From Phenylobacterium sp. (GTDB lineage: Bacteria; Pseudomonadota; Alphaproteobacteria; Caulobacterales; Caulobacteraceae): a stretch of DNA of 64,000 bases. Below are positions 53,290 through 61,608 of the stretch, one piece after another (position 1 is the first letter of the stretch; every line of letters begins with the position of its first letter). The position numbers and the translations under genes are program-made. The notes under the pieces are model-generated. The model saw nothing but the letters and a program-made list of their open reading frames with translations, made no database searches and was not told where the DNA came from. The DNA is taken from the NCBI RefSeq assembly GCF_019636135.1, contig NZ_JAHBYD010000011.1, forward strand, positions 62,001 through 126,000. The letters are read 5' to 3'.

Positions 53290-53830
53290 GGTTGCGGATC
53301 GAGATCGCCCGCACGGTCGCGAAGTGGATGGCGAACAGCACGATCTTCGAGGCGGTCGGGACGACGGCCAGGAACGCCGGCCACCAGGCCTGGAACCAGA
53401 CCGCGACCACCAGGTTGGCCGCCGCCGTCGCGAACATCAGGCCGGCCCAGACGTAGCCGAAGACGATCTGGGCGCCCCGGCCGTGCTCCTGCGCGACCGG
53501 CGGCAGGTAGCGGAGCATCCAGCCCTTCTTCAGCATCACGACGCCCACGATCGCGTAGACCAGCGTGGGCTTGGCCATCAGGAAGCGGGCGTCGTTGGTG
53601 AGGATGCCGGCCGCGCCGAACACCAGCACCAGCCCCAGGCTGGCCCATTGCAGGGGCGCGACGGGCTTCTTCAGCACCAGGGCGTAGATCGCGATCTGGG
53701 CCACGCTGATCGCCGCCGCGACCGCCGTGGCGAGGCGCACGTCCACATGCAGCGCGATCATCACCGCGAACGCGATGGTGGGGAGCAGGTCGCCCACGAG
53801 GGCGCGGCCGGCGTGGATCAGGTTACCCAT
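53237..53830 (-). CDS. YciB/IspZ-like inner-membrane septation-associated protein
   Basis: 197 residues with five or so membrane helices. LPTIAFAVMIALHVDVRLATA, KPTLVYAIVGVVMLKKGWMLR and FATAAANLVVA are in line with YciB/IspZ proteins (intracellular septation protein A family). E. coli YciB affects cell-envelope and division processes; the precise function is not known. The C-terminus ends with two QAQAETQAQ-type repeats. It is convergent with and overlaps the secreted protein gene. Confidence 0.75.
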   Translation of the reverse strand: MGNLIHAGRALVGDLLPTIAFAVMIALHVDVRLATAVAAAISVAQIAIYALVLKKPVAPLQWASLGLVLVFGAAGILTNDARFLMAKPTLVYAIVGVVMLKKGWMLRYLPPVAQEHGRGAQIVFGYVWAGLMFATAAANLVVAVWFQAWWPAFLAVVPTASKIVLFAIHFATVRAISIRNLKAAETQAQAETQAQAA

Positions 53831-53957
53831 GGAAAACTCCTGCGGAACGACTGGCGCAAGCCTACCGGCGGGCGCCGGAAGGCCGTGAATCCGCCCGCGA
53901 AGGATGGGTGGCGATCCACGAAATCGGGAGCCCCGTTCACGCTTCGCGAACCGCCTA

Positions 53958-54124
53958 CCCTCCCCTTCATGGGGAGGGGCGGGCCGCGCCAGCGGCCAGG
54001 GTGGGGAAGTGAGGGCCAGGTCTCTGAGGTGGGGACTGGCTCATCCCTGGGCGCCGGCGTTCCGGCCCTCGCTTCCCCACCCTGCTCGCCTGCGGCGAGC
54101 TGTCCCTCCCCATGAAGGGGAGGG
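53958..54124. repeat. composite inverted-repeat element, family A copy 2
   Basis: The left half has CCCTCCCCTTCATGGGGAGG, then GGCCGCGCCAGCGGCC and AGGGTGGGGAAG, almost identical to 13266-13317. The right half 54073-54124 has TTCCCCACCCTGCTCGCC and TCCCTCCCCATGAAGGGGA, again as in copy 1. The centre (about 54009-54070) differs completely from copy 1. It fills the space between the YciB-like gene start and the tmRNA gene. Confidence 0.82.
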
Positions 54125-54139
54125 AAGGGTTGTTTGTTT

Positions 54140-54457
54140 TTCGACGTCCGAGCGCCTATATGCGAGGCGTCGGGTTCGCCCGACTATGGAGATAAACGCG
54201 CGCATAATAAGCGGACTGGACCCGGGTGCGATTCCCGGCGGCTCCACCAACCTTCCTCCGGGTTATCGCCGGAAAGTGCGGGGCCGATCAGCATCGACAG
54301 ACGTCTAAAGGCGTTGCTTTCTCTCGGCTTGACCCACCGTTCCGGGTCTTAAACTAAATGCGAACGATAACTTCGCTGAGGAAGTTCGCCTGGCTGCGTA
54401 ATGCGGTCCGGTAACATCCGAACCAAGCCCTAGGGGTTCAGATCCTTAGGCGGGGCC
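54140..54457 (+). ncRNA. ssrA: circularly permuted two-piece tmRNA (ssrA)
   Basis: The acceptor piece comes first: a GTCGGG/CCCGAC tetraloop hairpin (54167-54182), then a T arm CCGGG-TGCGATT-CCCGG and the acceptor strand ending CGGCTCCACCA at 54249. After a 30-nt intervening segment the coding piece begins GGGGCCG at 54280, which pairs with CGGCTCC including a third-position G-U pair, the alanine identity element. The tag frame starts at GCG 54360 and reads ANDNFAEEVRLAA, stop TAA 54399-54401. This frees stalled ribosomes and marks proteins for ClpXP. The Caulobacter tag, as I recall, is ANDNFAEEFAVAA. Outer ends are approximate. Confidence 0.9.
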
Positions 54458-54459
54458 CG

Positions 54460-54560
54460 GGAGGCGCCTGGCAACAGAAGCCTCCCACCTATCCGCCCGG
54501 ATTCGCGCCTCCCGACTCCAAGTGAGGATTTGGAGGCGCCTGGCGACAGAAGCCTCCCAC
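54460..54560 (+). repeat. tandem 29-nt hairpin element between ssrA and sspB
   Basis: Copies at 54460-54488 and 54532-54560 differ at one base over 29. Each has GGAGGC and GCCTCC as stem arms with the loop GCCTGGC(A/G)ACAGAA. The spacing is 72 nt. A competing stem GCGCCTCC/GGAGGCGC (54505-54512 with 54532-54539) would destroy the second hairpin. GCCTCCC is also complementary to ribosome-binding-site-like sequence. I recognise no known RNA family. It lies downstream of the tmRNA tag and 70 nt upstream of sspB. Confidence 0.7.
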
Positions 54561-54629
54561 TGTCCTTCCTCCCTTGCACAGACACCGGCACACGCTACCT
54601 TCGGTGTGTCGGTTCGCTTTGGAGTGCGT

Positions 54630-55130
54630 ATGGCGCAGGATCCGCCGGTCCAGGATCTGATGAACTACGAGGCCCTGGCGCAGGACGCGCTCCGGGGCGT
54701 CGCCAAGGCTGCGCTGAAGCGCGCCGCCGCGCCCGAGGGGCTGCCCGGCTCGCACCACTTCTACATCACCTTCAAGACCGATGCGGCCGGGGTCTCGGGC
54801 CCGCAGGACCTCCTGGGCAAGTACCCGGACGAGATGACCATCGTCCTGCAGCACCAGTACTGGGACCTCGCGCCCGGCGAGACCTTCTTCTCGGTGACCC
54901 TGCAGTTCGGCGGCCAGCCCAAGCGGCTCTCGATCCCCTACGCCGCGATCACCCGCTTCTACGATCCGTCGGTGCAGTTCCTGTTGCAGTTCGAACCGCC
55001 CCCCGCCGCGCCGGCGGAGGCCAAGGCCGCCGTCCCCGCGGCCAAGGACGCCGCCGAGGCCAAGGCCGACGAGGCCGCACCCAAGGGTGAGGCGACGGTC
55101 GTCTCCCTCGATCAGTTCCGGAAGAAATAG
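54630..55130 (+). CDS. sspB: ClpXP adaptor SspB, alphaproteobacterial type
   Basis: 166 residues. It begins MAQDPPVQDLMNYEALAQDA, followed by the core GSHHFYITFKTDAAGVSGPQ and TIVLQHQYWDLAPGETFF and IPYAAITRFYDPSVQFLLQF, the pattern of alphaproteobacterial SspB. An Ala/Lys/Glu-rich linker leads to VVSLDQFRKK, likely the ClpX-contacting tail. SspB delivers proteins with the tmRNA tag to ClpXP. Its position next to ssrA joins the tag and its reader in one locus. GGAG lies 5 nt before ATG 54630. Confidence 0.9.
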   Translation: MAQDPPVQDLMNYEALAQDALRGVAKAALKRAAAPEGLPGSHHFYITFKTDAAGVSGPQDLLGKYPDEMTIVLQHQYWDLAPGETFFSVTLQFGGQPKRLSIPYAAITRFYDPSVQFLLQFEPPPAAPAEAKAAVPAAKDAAEAKADEAAPKGEATVVSLDQFRKK

Positions 55131-55135
55131 CCCGC

Positions 55136-55600
55136 ATGACCGACGTCGCCAGTGAGCCCGAAGCCCTGACGGACGAGGCGATCCTCGCGCGGTTCCTGCG
55201 CACCAAGAACCAGCCCACCGGCTCGCAGACGCTGGGTTTCCGGATGGTCTCGGTCAGCCAGGCCGACAAATCGGTCGAGGTCGAGTTCGACGCCAAGGCC
55301 GAGCTCCTGCTCAACCCCATGAAGCAGATCCAGGGCGGCTATCTCTGCGCCATGCTGGACGAGGCCATGAGCGTGGCCTGCATGGTCGCCTCGGGCATGA
55401 CGGCGGTCGCGCCGACGCTGGAGATGAAGACCACCTTCTTCCGGCCGGGCCAGCCCGGGAAGATCCGCGGCGTCGGCAAGGTCGTGAAGTGGGGCCGCCA
55501 GGTCGCGTTCACCGAGGGCGAGCTGTTCGACCCCGAGGGCCGCACGCTGGCCAAGGCCACCGGCACGGCGATCCCGACGCCCTTCGCCAGATACAAGTGA
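55136..55600 (+). CDS. PaaI-type hotdog thioesterase
   Basis: 154 residues. MKQIQGGYLCAMLDEAMSVA holds the hotdog helix with the QGGxxxAMLDE pattern of PaaI thioesterases (Asp/Glu near the thioester). LEMKTTFFRPGQPGKIRGVG is the matching beta strand. It should hydrolyse an acyl-CoA in the cytoplasm. The start follows the sspB stop by 5 nt and the stop overlaps the next gene by one base. Confidence 0.85.
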   Translation: MTDVASEPEALTDEAILARFLRTKNQPTGSQTLGFRMVSVSQADKSVEVEFDAKAELLLNPMKQIQGGYLCAMLDEAMSVACMVASGMTAVAPTLEMKTTFFRPGQPGKIRGVGKVVKWGRQVAFTEGELFDPEGRTLAKATGTAIPTPFARYK

Positions 55601-56379
55601 TGCGCCGCCGGGCCGCCCGCCTCTGCGCCGTGCTCGCCGGCCTGTGGCTGGCGACGGCGGCCGGCGCGGCGCAGGCGGCCGGGGCCTTTGCGGACTGGTC
55701 GGCCGTGGTGATCGCCGGCGACTGGCACGCCCATGACGGCGGCCCCTCGGAGGCGTTCGACAACGCCCGGCGCGACGTGACCTACGCGCTGGCCCGCGCC
55801 GGCTTCCAGCCGCAGAACATCCGCCAGTTCTCGGTGCGCCCCGAACGCTACAAGGACACCCGTCCCGAGAAGTCGGACCCGCAGGGCATCTACGACGCCA
55901 TGGTCGACCTGGCCGGGCGCACCCAGGGTGGCTGCATGTTCTACATGACCTCGCACGGCGCGCCGCAGGGCGCGCAGCTCGACCAGGGCATCCTGCGGCC
56001 CGGCATGCTGGCCTCGATGCTGGACCAGGCCTGCGGCAAACGGCCGACCGTCGTGGTGATCTCGGCCTGCTTCTCGGGCGTCTTCGTGCCCACGCTGGCC
56101 AAGCCCAACCGCATGGTGCTCACGGCCGCGCGGCCCGACCGCACCTCGTTCGGCTGCGGCCAGGACAACAAGTACCCCTACTTCGACGACTGCTTCCTCT
56201 CGTCGATGCCCCAGTCGAAGGACTTCTCGGGCCTGGCCTCGGCCACGCGCGAATGCGTGCGCGTGCGCGAGATCGCCGAGAAGATGAGCCCGCCGTCCGA
56301 GCCGCAGGTGTGGGTGGGCGCCGAACTGCGCCCGATGCTGCCGCTCTACGCCTTCGAAGCGGCGCCGAAACCGAACTAG
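55600..56379 (+). CDS. exported caspase/legumain-like (C13) cysteine protease
   Basis: 259 residues. The signal peptide ends near AAGAAQAAG. The caspase-like core has His 119 in FYMTSHGAPQG and Cys 157 in VVVISACFSGVFVP, the catalytic dyad of C13 and related clan CD peptidases. SGVFVPTLAKPNRMVLTAAR matches the loop after the Cys in bacterial C13 proteins. It acts in the periplasm or outside; the target is unknown. The ATG shares its first base with the thioesterase stop. Composite repeats follow. Confidence 0.87.
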   Translation: MRRRAARLCAVLAGLWLATAAGAAQAAGAFADWSAVVIAGDWHAHDGGPSEAFDNARRDVTYALARAGFQPQNIRQFSVRPERYKDTRPEKSDPQGIYDAMVDLAGRTQGGCMFYMTSHGAPQGAQLDQGILRPGMLASMLDQACGKRPTVVVISACFSGVFVPTLAKPNRMVLTAARPDRTSFGCGQDNKYPYFDDCFLSSMPQSKDFSGLASATRECVRVREIAEKMSPPSEPQVWVGAELRPMLPLYAFEAAPKPN

Positions 56380-56444
56380 GCCGGATCCACATGGAGGCCG
56401 GCGAGGGTCTCGCGTAGGTTTGCGCAGAGCGTTGAAATCATCAG

Positions 56445-56776
56445 CCCTCCTCCTCGATGGAGGAGGGCAATCGCATATGGCTTGTGGGCGGCTTGTCCGC
56501 CCGATTCATGAACCGCAGAGATCGCGGAGATGCGCAGAGAAGCTCGCGGATCCACGGGAATCCTCCGCGTATCTCCGCGATCTCTGCGGTTTTGACTGAC
56601 GGCCTTTCGGCCGCCCGAATCCATATGCGATGGCCCTGCTCGATGGAGGAGGGTTGGGTGGTGGTGTGACCGCTGAACGAAATCGTGCGCGCGAGAGACG
56701 CCGGCGTCTCCGCCGCCACACCGGTAAGGCCCTGCGCACACGTCCATCCCCGTCCTTCCTCCATCGAGGAGGAAGG
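56445..56776. repeat. nested composite inverted repeats
   Basis: Three layers are visible. Outer hairpins CCCTCCTCC/GGAGGAGGG (56445-56467) and CCTTCCTCC/GGAGGAAGG (56754-56776). A middle pair: CAATCGCATATGG (56468-56480) against CCATATGCGATGG (56621-56633). An inner pair: AACCGCAGAGATCGCGGAGA (56511-56530) against its complement ending at about 56591. The block fills most of the 427 nt between convergent genes. No gene is seen in it. Confidence 0.8.
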
Positions 56777-56806
56777 GAGATCGAATCCCGTCACGCCGAA
56801 TGTGGA

Positions 56807-57508
56807 TCAGTCCCAGGCCGGACGCGCGCGGCGGCGGCGGAGCACAGCGCCCGCGCCGAAGAAGCCGCCGATCAGCAGCGCCCAGGTGGCGGGCTCGGGC
56901 GTCAGCGAGAAGTTGTCGACCAGCAGCATGCTGGGCTCGCGATCGTCGTTGACGTCGGTCACGCCCGCTTCGACGCGATACGTGCCCGGCCCCAGCCGCA
57001 GCGAAAAGTGCGTCCAGTCGGTGGCGCCCCAGTCGCCGGTCATCGCGATGCTGGAGAAGAACAGCACGACCGGCTCGTCGGCGAAGGTCGCGATCTCGCC
57101 GCCGCCCACGCGGTAGATCCGTACGAAGGCGGAGTCGTTCCAGGGCAGGTAGTCCTCGCCCAGGAAGGCGGCGTCGCCCCGGAAGGTCGCGCCGCCCGCG
57201 CCCGTCGTGAACGTCTGGCTGAGCAGCACCGCCTCGTTGGAGGCGTTGGCCTGCAGCAGCCCCATGAAGTCGCCGCCCGTCGGCATGTAGGGGCACGGCG
57301 ACTCCGCGCCGGGCGCGCCGGGGCAGTTGTCGGGATCGCCGTTCTCGTCGCGGTGATAGGCCTGCCCGACGATGAAGGTCTGGTCCTCGTTCACGGTCCA
57401 GCCGGCGAAACCGTTCTCGAAGCTGCCGTTCTGGAAATGCGCGGCCTGGGCCGGCGCGCTCAGCGCAGCGGCCGCCGTCGCGGCGACGATCACGGACTTC
57501 AGACGCAT
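56807..57508 (-). CDS. PEPxxWA-CTERM sorting-signal protein
   Basis: 233 residues. Signal peptide MRLKSVIVAATAAAALSAPA. The mature part opens NGSFENGFAGWTV, typical of beta-sandwich carbohydrate-binding-like domains in PEP-CTERM proteins. The C-terminus is TPEPATWALLIGGFFGAGAV with basic tail LRRRRARP, the exosortase signal. GGAGG lies 6 nt before ATG 57508. It is divergent from the serine hydrolase gene. It is not a close copy of the PEP-CTERM protein at 28607 outside the sorting signal. Confidence 0.87.
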   Translation of the reverse strand: MRLKSVIVAATAAAALSAPAQAAHFQNGSFENGFAGWTVNEDQTFIVGQAYHRDENGDPDNCPGAPGAESPCPYMPTGGDFMGLLQANASNEAVLLSQTFTTGAGGATFRGDAAFLGEDYLPWNDSAFVRIYRVGGGEIATFADEPVVLFFSSIAMTGDWGATDWTHFSLRLGPGTYRVEAGVTDVNDDREPSMLLVDNFSLTPEPATWALLIGGFFGAGAVLRRRRARPAWD

Positions 57509-57652
57509 CCCGGCCTCCACCCGAAGGGGCATGGTTGAGAATACCGCGTTCGGCCACGCGCGCCAGAGTGCTCGCCCGTGAGGGGTGTGGCCAAGTCGTC
57601 GCACGGAGAGCGCCACGGCGCGGGACGGGCTTCGCGACTCAACCGAGGTGAT

Positions 57653-59809
57653 ATGGTCGAAATTCACCCGCAGTGGAGTCGGCCCTTGATACGCAGCCTC
57701 GGCAAGGCGGTCCTGGCGACGCTGGCGCTCATGATCGCGCCGGCCGCGACGGCGCAGGAGGCCGCGCTGCCGAAGGCGCCGCTGCCCTATGCGCAGGTCC
57801 GGCCGAAGGCGGCGCCTGCCCGGCCGGCGTCGGCCACCGCCCCGGCCGCGACGCCGGCGCGGGCGGCCGTCGCAGGCGCGGCGCCGACGGTGGCGAACCT
57901 GCCGCGGCTGGCGAACGGCGCGCGGCTCGCGACCGGCCAGCCCTTGAATCCCGCCGAGCTGGAAGCCTTCGTCGACGGCTGGATGGCCGACGCCATGGCC
58001 CGCGAACATGTGGCCGGCGCCTCGGTCTCGGTGGTCCAGAACGGCCAGGTGATCCTGAAGAAGGGCTACGGCTTCGCGAACCTCAGCCCGCGCAAGCCCG
58101 TCGATCCCGACCGCAGCCTGTTCCGCATCGGCTCGATCTCGAAGACCTTCACCTGGATCCTCCTGATGCGGGAGGTCGAGGCCGGCCGCGTGCGCCTCGA
58201 CGCCCCGGTGAACCTCTACCTGCCCGACAAGGTGCGGCTGCCCGGCAAGTCGAGCCGCGTGACGGTCGCCAACCTCATGGACCACACGGTGGGCTTCGAG
58301 GACCGCGCGCTGGGCCAGCTTTTCGAGAGCGATCCGCGCCGGATCCGCCCGCTGGACCTCTACCTGCGCCAGGAACGCCCCGACCGCGTGCGCGAGCCCG
58401 GGCGGATATCGAGCTACTCGAACTACGGCGCGGCCCTGGCCGGCGCCGCCGCGGTCTACGGCTCGGGCAAGAGCTTCGAGCGCAAGGCCGAGGAGGCGAT
58501 CTTCGTGCCGCTCGGCATGCGGCACACCACCTTCCGCGAGCCGCGCGACGAGCGCCGCGGCCTGCCCGCCGCCATGCCGGAGCCCCTGCGCGCCGACATC
58601 GCCCAGGGCTATGGCTGGCGCAACGCCGGCTTCATGCCCGACAAGTACGAGTACATCGGCCAGGTCGCCCCGGCCGGCGCCGCCTCGTCCACCGCCGGCG
58701 ACATGAGCCGCTACATGCTGATGCTGCTGGGCGACGGCTCCTGGAACGGCGTCACGGTGTTCGGCCCCAAGGCGGCGCAGGCGTTCCGCAGCCCGATGCG
58801 CAGGATGCCGACGGGGGTCAACGGCTGGGCCCACGGCTTCATGACCATGGACCTGCCGGGCGACCACAAGGGCTACGGCCACCTGGGCGCGACCATCGCC
58901 TTCATGTCGAACATGACGCTCGTCCCCGACCTGGGCCTCGGCGTCTTCGTCGCGACCAACACCGAGACCGGCCGGGCGGTGGCGGGGCCGCTGCCCGAGG
59001 CGATCGTGCGCCACTTCTACGCCCCGCCGGCGACCTTTCCGCGCGCGGGGACGCGCGAGCTGGCCGACGCCGCCGACACCTTCGGCGGCGGCTACCTGAC
59101 CACGCGGCGCGCGCACGGCGGGCTGGAGGGCTTCGTCGACCTGCTGACCGGCGGGGCCGAGGTCAGGGTCACCAACGGCGGCCGCCTCCTGATCACCCGC
59201 AACGGAGAGAGCAAGGCGTTCGTGCCCGACGGCCCGGTCGGCGAGGGCCGCTTCATCGCCGCCCAGGACGAGGAGCGCGTGGCGTTCCACGTGCGGGACG
59301 GCCGCGCCACGAGCTTCCAGCCGTGGAGCAACACCGAGACGCTGATCCGCGCGCCGCTCACCGAGCGGCCGACGACCCTGGCCGCCATGGCGCTGCTCAC
59401 CGCGCTCGCGGCGGTGGCGACCCTGATCGGCCTGGCGCTGCGCAACCGGCGCGAACTGCGGCAGAACCAGATCCAGTCGCGCGCGGCGCTGGTGCAGAAC
59501 ATCCAGGCCGGCCTGTGGCTCGCGGCGCTCGTGCTCTTCCTGGCGTTCGCCGCGAACGCGTCGGACCTCCAGGCGATCATGTACGGCTGGCCCGGTCCGC
59601 TGGTGATCACCGCCTCGGCTTCGGCCCTGGTGGCGGCGGCGCTGACGCTGGTCACCATCGCGGCGCTGCCGGCGGTCTGGCAGGGCGGGCGGCGGGTCGA
59701 TTCGTGGACGGCGGCGCGGAAGGTATTCTTCACGCTCACGGTGCTGATCTACACCGCGTTCTCGGTGCTGCTGGCCATGAACGGCGCGCTGGAGCCCTGG
59801 AGCCGCTGA
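57653..59809 (+). CDS. membrane-anchored beta-lactamase-family serine hydrolase
   Basis: 718 residues. Signal peptide (about 15-35), then an Ala/Pro-rich linker to about 80. The class C beta-lactamase/DD-peptidase fold shows SISK (nucleophile Ser and Lys) in FRIGSISKTFTW, YSNYGAAL (YxN motif) and GHLGAT (HxG). The C-terminal 150 residues carry three to four membrane helices (for example TLAAMALLTALAAVATLIGL). Likely a periplasmic esterase or peptidase tethered to the inner membrane. The length and helices resemble the family with C-terminal TM bundle. Antibiotic resistance is not implied. Confidence 0.85.
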   Translation: MVEIHPQWSRPLIRSLGKAVLATLALMIAPAATAQEAALPKAPLPYAQVRPKAAPARPASATAPAATPARAAVAGAAPTVANLPRLANGARLATGQPLNPAELEAFVDGWMADAMAREHVAGASVSVVQNGQVILKKGYGFANLSPRKPVDPDRSLFRIGSISKTFTWILLMREVEAGRVRLDAPVNLYLPDKVRLPGKSSRVTVANLMDHTVGFEDRALGQLFESDPRRIRPLDLYLRQERPDRVREPGRISSYSNYGAALAGAAAVYGSGKSFERKAEEAIFVPLGMRHTTFREPRDERRGLPAAMPEPLRADIAQGYGWRNAGFMPDKYEYIGQVAPAGAASSTAGDMSRYMLMLLGDGSWNGVTVFGPKAAQAFRSPMRRMPTGVNGWAHGFMTMDLPGDHKGYGHLGATIAFMSNMTLVPDLGLGVFVATNTETGRAVAGPLPEAIVRHFYAPPATFPRAGTRELADAADTFGGGYLTTRRAHGGLEGFVDLLTGGAEVRVTNGGRLLITRNGESKAFVPDGPVGEGRFIAAQDEERVAFHVRDGRATSFQPWSNTETLIRAPLTERPTTLAAMALLTALAAVATLIGLALRNRRELRQNQIQSRAALVQNIQAGLWLAALVLFLAFAANASDLQAIMYGWPGPLVITASASALVAAALTLVTIAALPAVWQGGRRVDSWTAARKVFFTLTVLIYTAFSVLLAMNGALEPWSR

Positions 59810-59859
59810 GGAAAGGCCGCGCCCTGCGACAGCTTGGCCCGTCCCGGTACGGTCAAGCC

Positions 59860-59876
59860 TAAACCCGGCCTTAACC
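59860..59876 (+). promoter_or_regulatory. CtrA-type box upstream of fliF
   Basis: TAAA (59860-59863), seven bases CCCGGCC, then TTAACC (59871-59876). The Caulobacter cell-cycle regulator CtrA recognises TTAA-N7-TTAA, so this is a seven-of-eight match. It lies 83 nt before the fliF start and 51 nt after the previous stop. The fliF operon of Caulobacter is a CtrA-controlled class II flagellar operon, which supports the call. Confidence 0.75.
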
Positions 59877-59958
59877 AACAACTGGGAAATTCCTGCCTAC
59901 CAGACGGGGCGGGGTCGCTTGGGCCGACGCGTCCCGTGCGTTGACGGGGGCGGACGGC

Positions 59959-61608
59959 TTGAACCAGTTCACGGCCATGGTGCAGAGGTTCGGGATCGGC
60001 CGCCTGGCCGCCATCCTGGGCATCGGCGCGGGCCTCGTGGCCGTCTTCGCCGCGATGTTCATGAACCTGGGCCAGCCGAAGGCCCTGCTCTACTCGAACC
60101 TCGACCTGAAGGAAGCCGGCTCGATCACCGCCGCGCTGGACCAGTCGGGCGTCAAGTACGAGGTCAAGGGCGACGGCTCGACGATCCTGGTCCCGCGCGA
60201 TGCGGTGGCCTCGACCCGCCTGATGCTGTCGAGCAAGGGGCTGCCCACGGCCGGCTCGGTCGGCTACGAGATCTTCGACGAGGCCAACACCCTCGGCCAG
60301 ACCGACTTCGTCCAGCAGTTGAACCGCCAGCGGGCCCTGGAGGGCGAGCTCGCGCGGACCATCCGCGGCCTGGACGGCATCTCGTCGGCCCGCGTCCACC
60401 TGGTGCTGCCCAAGCGCCAGCTCTTCGAGGAAGAGGCCGAACAGCCCAGCGCCGCGGTGACCATCGCCGTGGGCGGCCGCCAGCCGGGCGCCGACCAGGT
60501 CCGCGCCATCCAGAACCTGATCGCCGGCGCCGTGCCGAACCTGAAGCCCGACCGCGTGACGGTCGTCGACCAGCACGCCAAGACCCTCTCGGGCGGCGAC
60601 ACCGGCATGGCCGCCGAAGCCGACGGCCGCAAGTCCGAGGTCGAGCAGCGCATCGCCAAGCAGGTGAAGGCGCTGGTCGAGGGGATCGTGGGCGCCGGAA
60701 AGGCCCGCGTGAACGTCACCGCCGACCTCGACCTGGCCCGCGTCACCACCCAGGAGGAGAAGTTCGATCCCGACGGCCAGGTGATCCGCTCGGAATCCAC
60801 GCAGGAGGAAAGCGCCCGCGAGAACGACGCCTCCGGCTCGGGCGCCGCCTCGGTGGCCGCCAACATCCCGGGCGGCTCGGGCTCCGACACGAACAACAAC
60901 TCGTCGACCAGCGGCCGCACCGACTCCACCACCAACTACGAGATCTCCAAGACCGTCACGACGAAGGTCGAGGAGCCCGGCACGGTGAAGCGGCTCTCGG
61001 TGGCCGTCGCCGTCGACGGCGCCACGGCGCCGGCCGGCAAGGACGGCAAGCCCGGCGCCTACACCCCCCGCTCCGCCCAGGAGATGCAGCAGATCGAGCA
61101 GCTCGTGCGCTCGGCCGTGGGCTTCAACTCGGACCGCGGCGACCAGATCAGCGTCGTGAACGTGCGCTTCCCCACCGCCGCGGACGAAGGCGGCGTCGAG
61201 GCCGCCAACCCGCTGATGGGCTTCGACAAGAACGACATCATGCGCGCCGTCGAACTGGCCGTGCTGGCGGTCGTGGGGATCCTGATGATCTTCTTCGTCG
61301 CCCGCCCGCTGGTCGGCGGCGGCGGAGGCGGCAAGAAGGGCAGGAAGGGCGCGCCCGAACCGGCCGGCCCGCCGCCCGTGACCCGCATCATGGTCACCCC
61401 CGACGGCCAGCAGATGGCCATCGCCGCGGACGGCAGCATGTCGCCCCTCGCCCTGCCCGGCCCCGGCGACGACGGCGCCCGCATGGACATGGCCCGTGTC
61501 GACGGCCCGGTCCGCGTGAGCTCGGTCAAGAAGGTCGCCGAGTTCGTGGAACACCACCCCGCCGAGTCGGTCGCGATCCTGCGCGGCTGGCTGCATGAGA
61601 CGAACTGA
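59959..61608 (+). CDS. fliF: flagellar MS-ring protein FliF
   Basis: 549 residues. Two membrane helices (about 12-34 and 430-450) enclose the periplasmic ring-building domains: [40 protein letters not shown] and [15 protein letters not shown] are typical. An Asn/Ser/Gly-rich loop (about 285-320) precedes [20 protein letters not shown]. The C-terminal tail ([20 protein letters not shown]) binds FliG. It forms the base of the flagellar motor. The start is uncertain: TTG 59959 is chosen; TTG 59941 and ATG 59977 are alternatives. The stop overlaps fliG by one base. Confidence 0.95.
   Translation: MNQFTAMVQRFGIGRLAAILGIGAGLVAVFAAMFMNLGQPKALLYSNLDLKEAGSITAALDQSGVKYEVKGDGSTILVPRDAVASTRLMLSSKGLPTAGSVGYEIFDEANTLGQTDFVQQLNRQRALEGELARTIRGLDGISSARVHLVLPKRQLFEEEAEQPSAAVTIAVGGRQPGADQVRAIQNLIAGAVPNLKPDRVTVVDQHAKTLSGGDTGMAAEADGRKSEVEQRIAKQVKALVEGIVGAGKARVNVTADLDLARVTTQEEKFDPDGQVIRSESTQEESARENDASGSGAASVAANIPGGSGSDTNNNSSTSGRTDSTTNYEISKTVTTKVEEPGTVKRLSVAVAVDGATAPAGKDGKPGAYTPRSAQEMQQIEQLVRSAVGFNSDRGDQISVVNVRFPTAADEGGVEAANPLMGFDKNDIMRAVELAVLAVVGILMIFFVARPLVGGGGGGKKGRKGAPEPAGPPPVTRIMVTPDGQQMAIAADGSMSPLALPGPGDDGARMDMARVDGPVRVSSVKKVAEFVEHHPAESVAILRGWLHETN

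Noticed and set aside
54221..54249. tRNA-Ala-like 3' half ending in CCA
   Set aside because: There is no anticodon arm upstream. It is the acceptor piece of the permuted tmRNA; its partner strand is at 54280.
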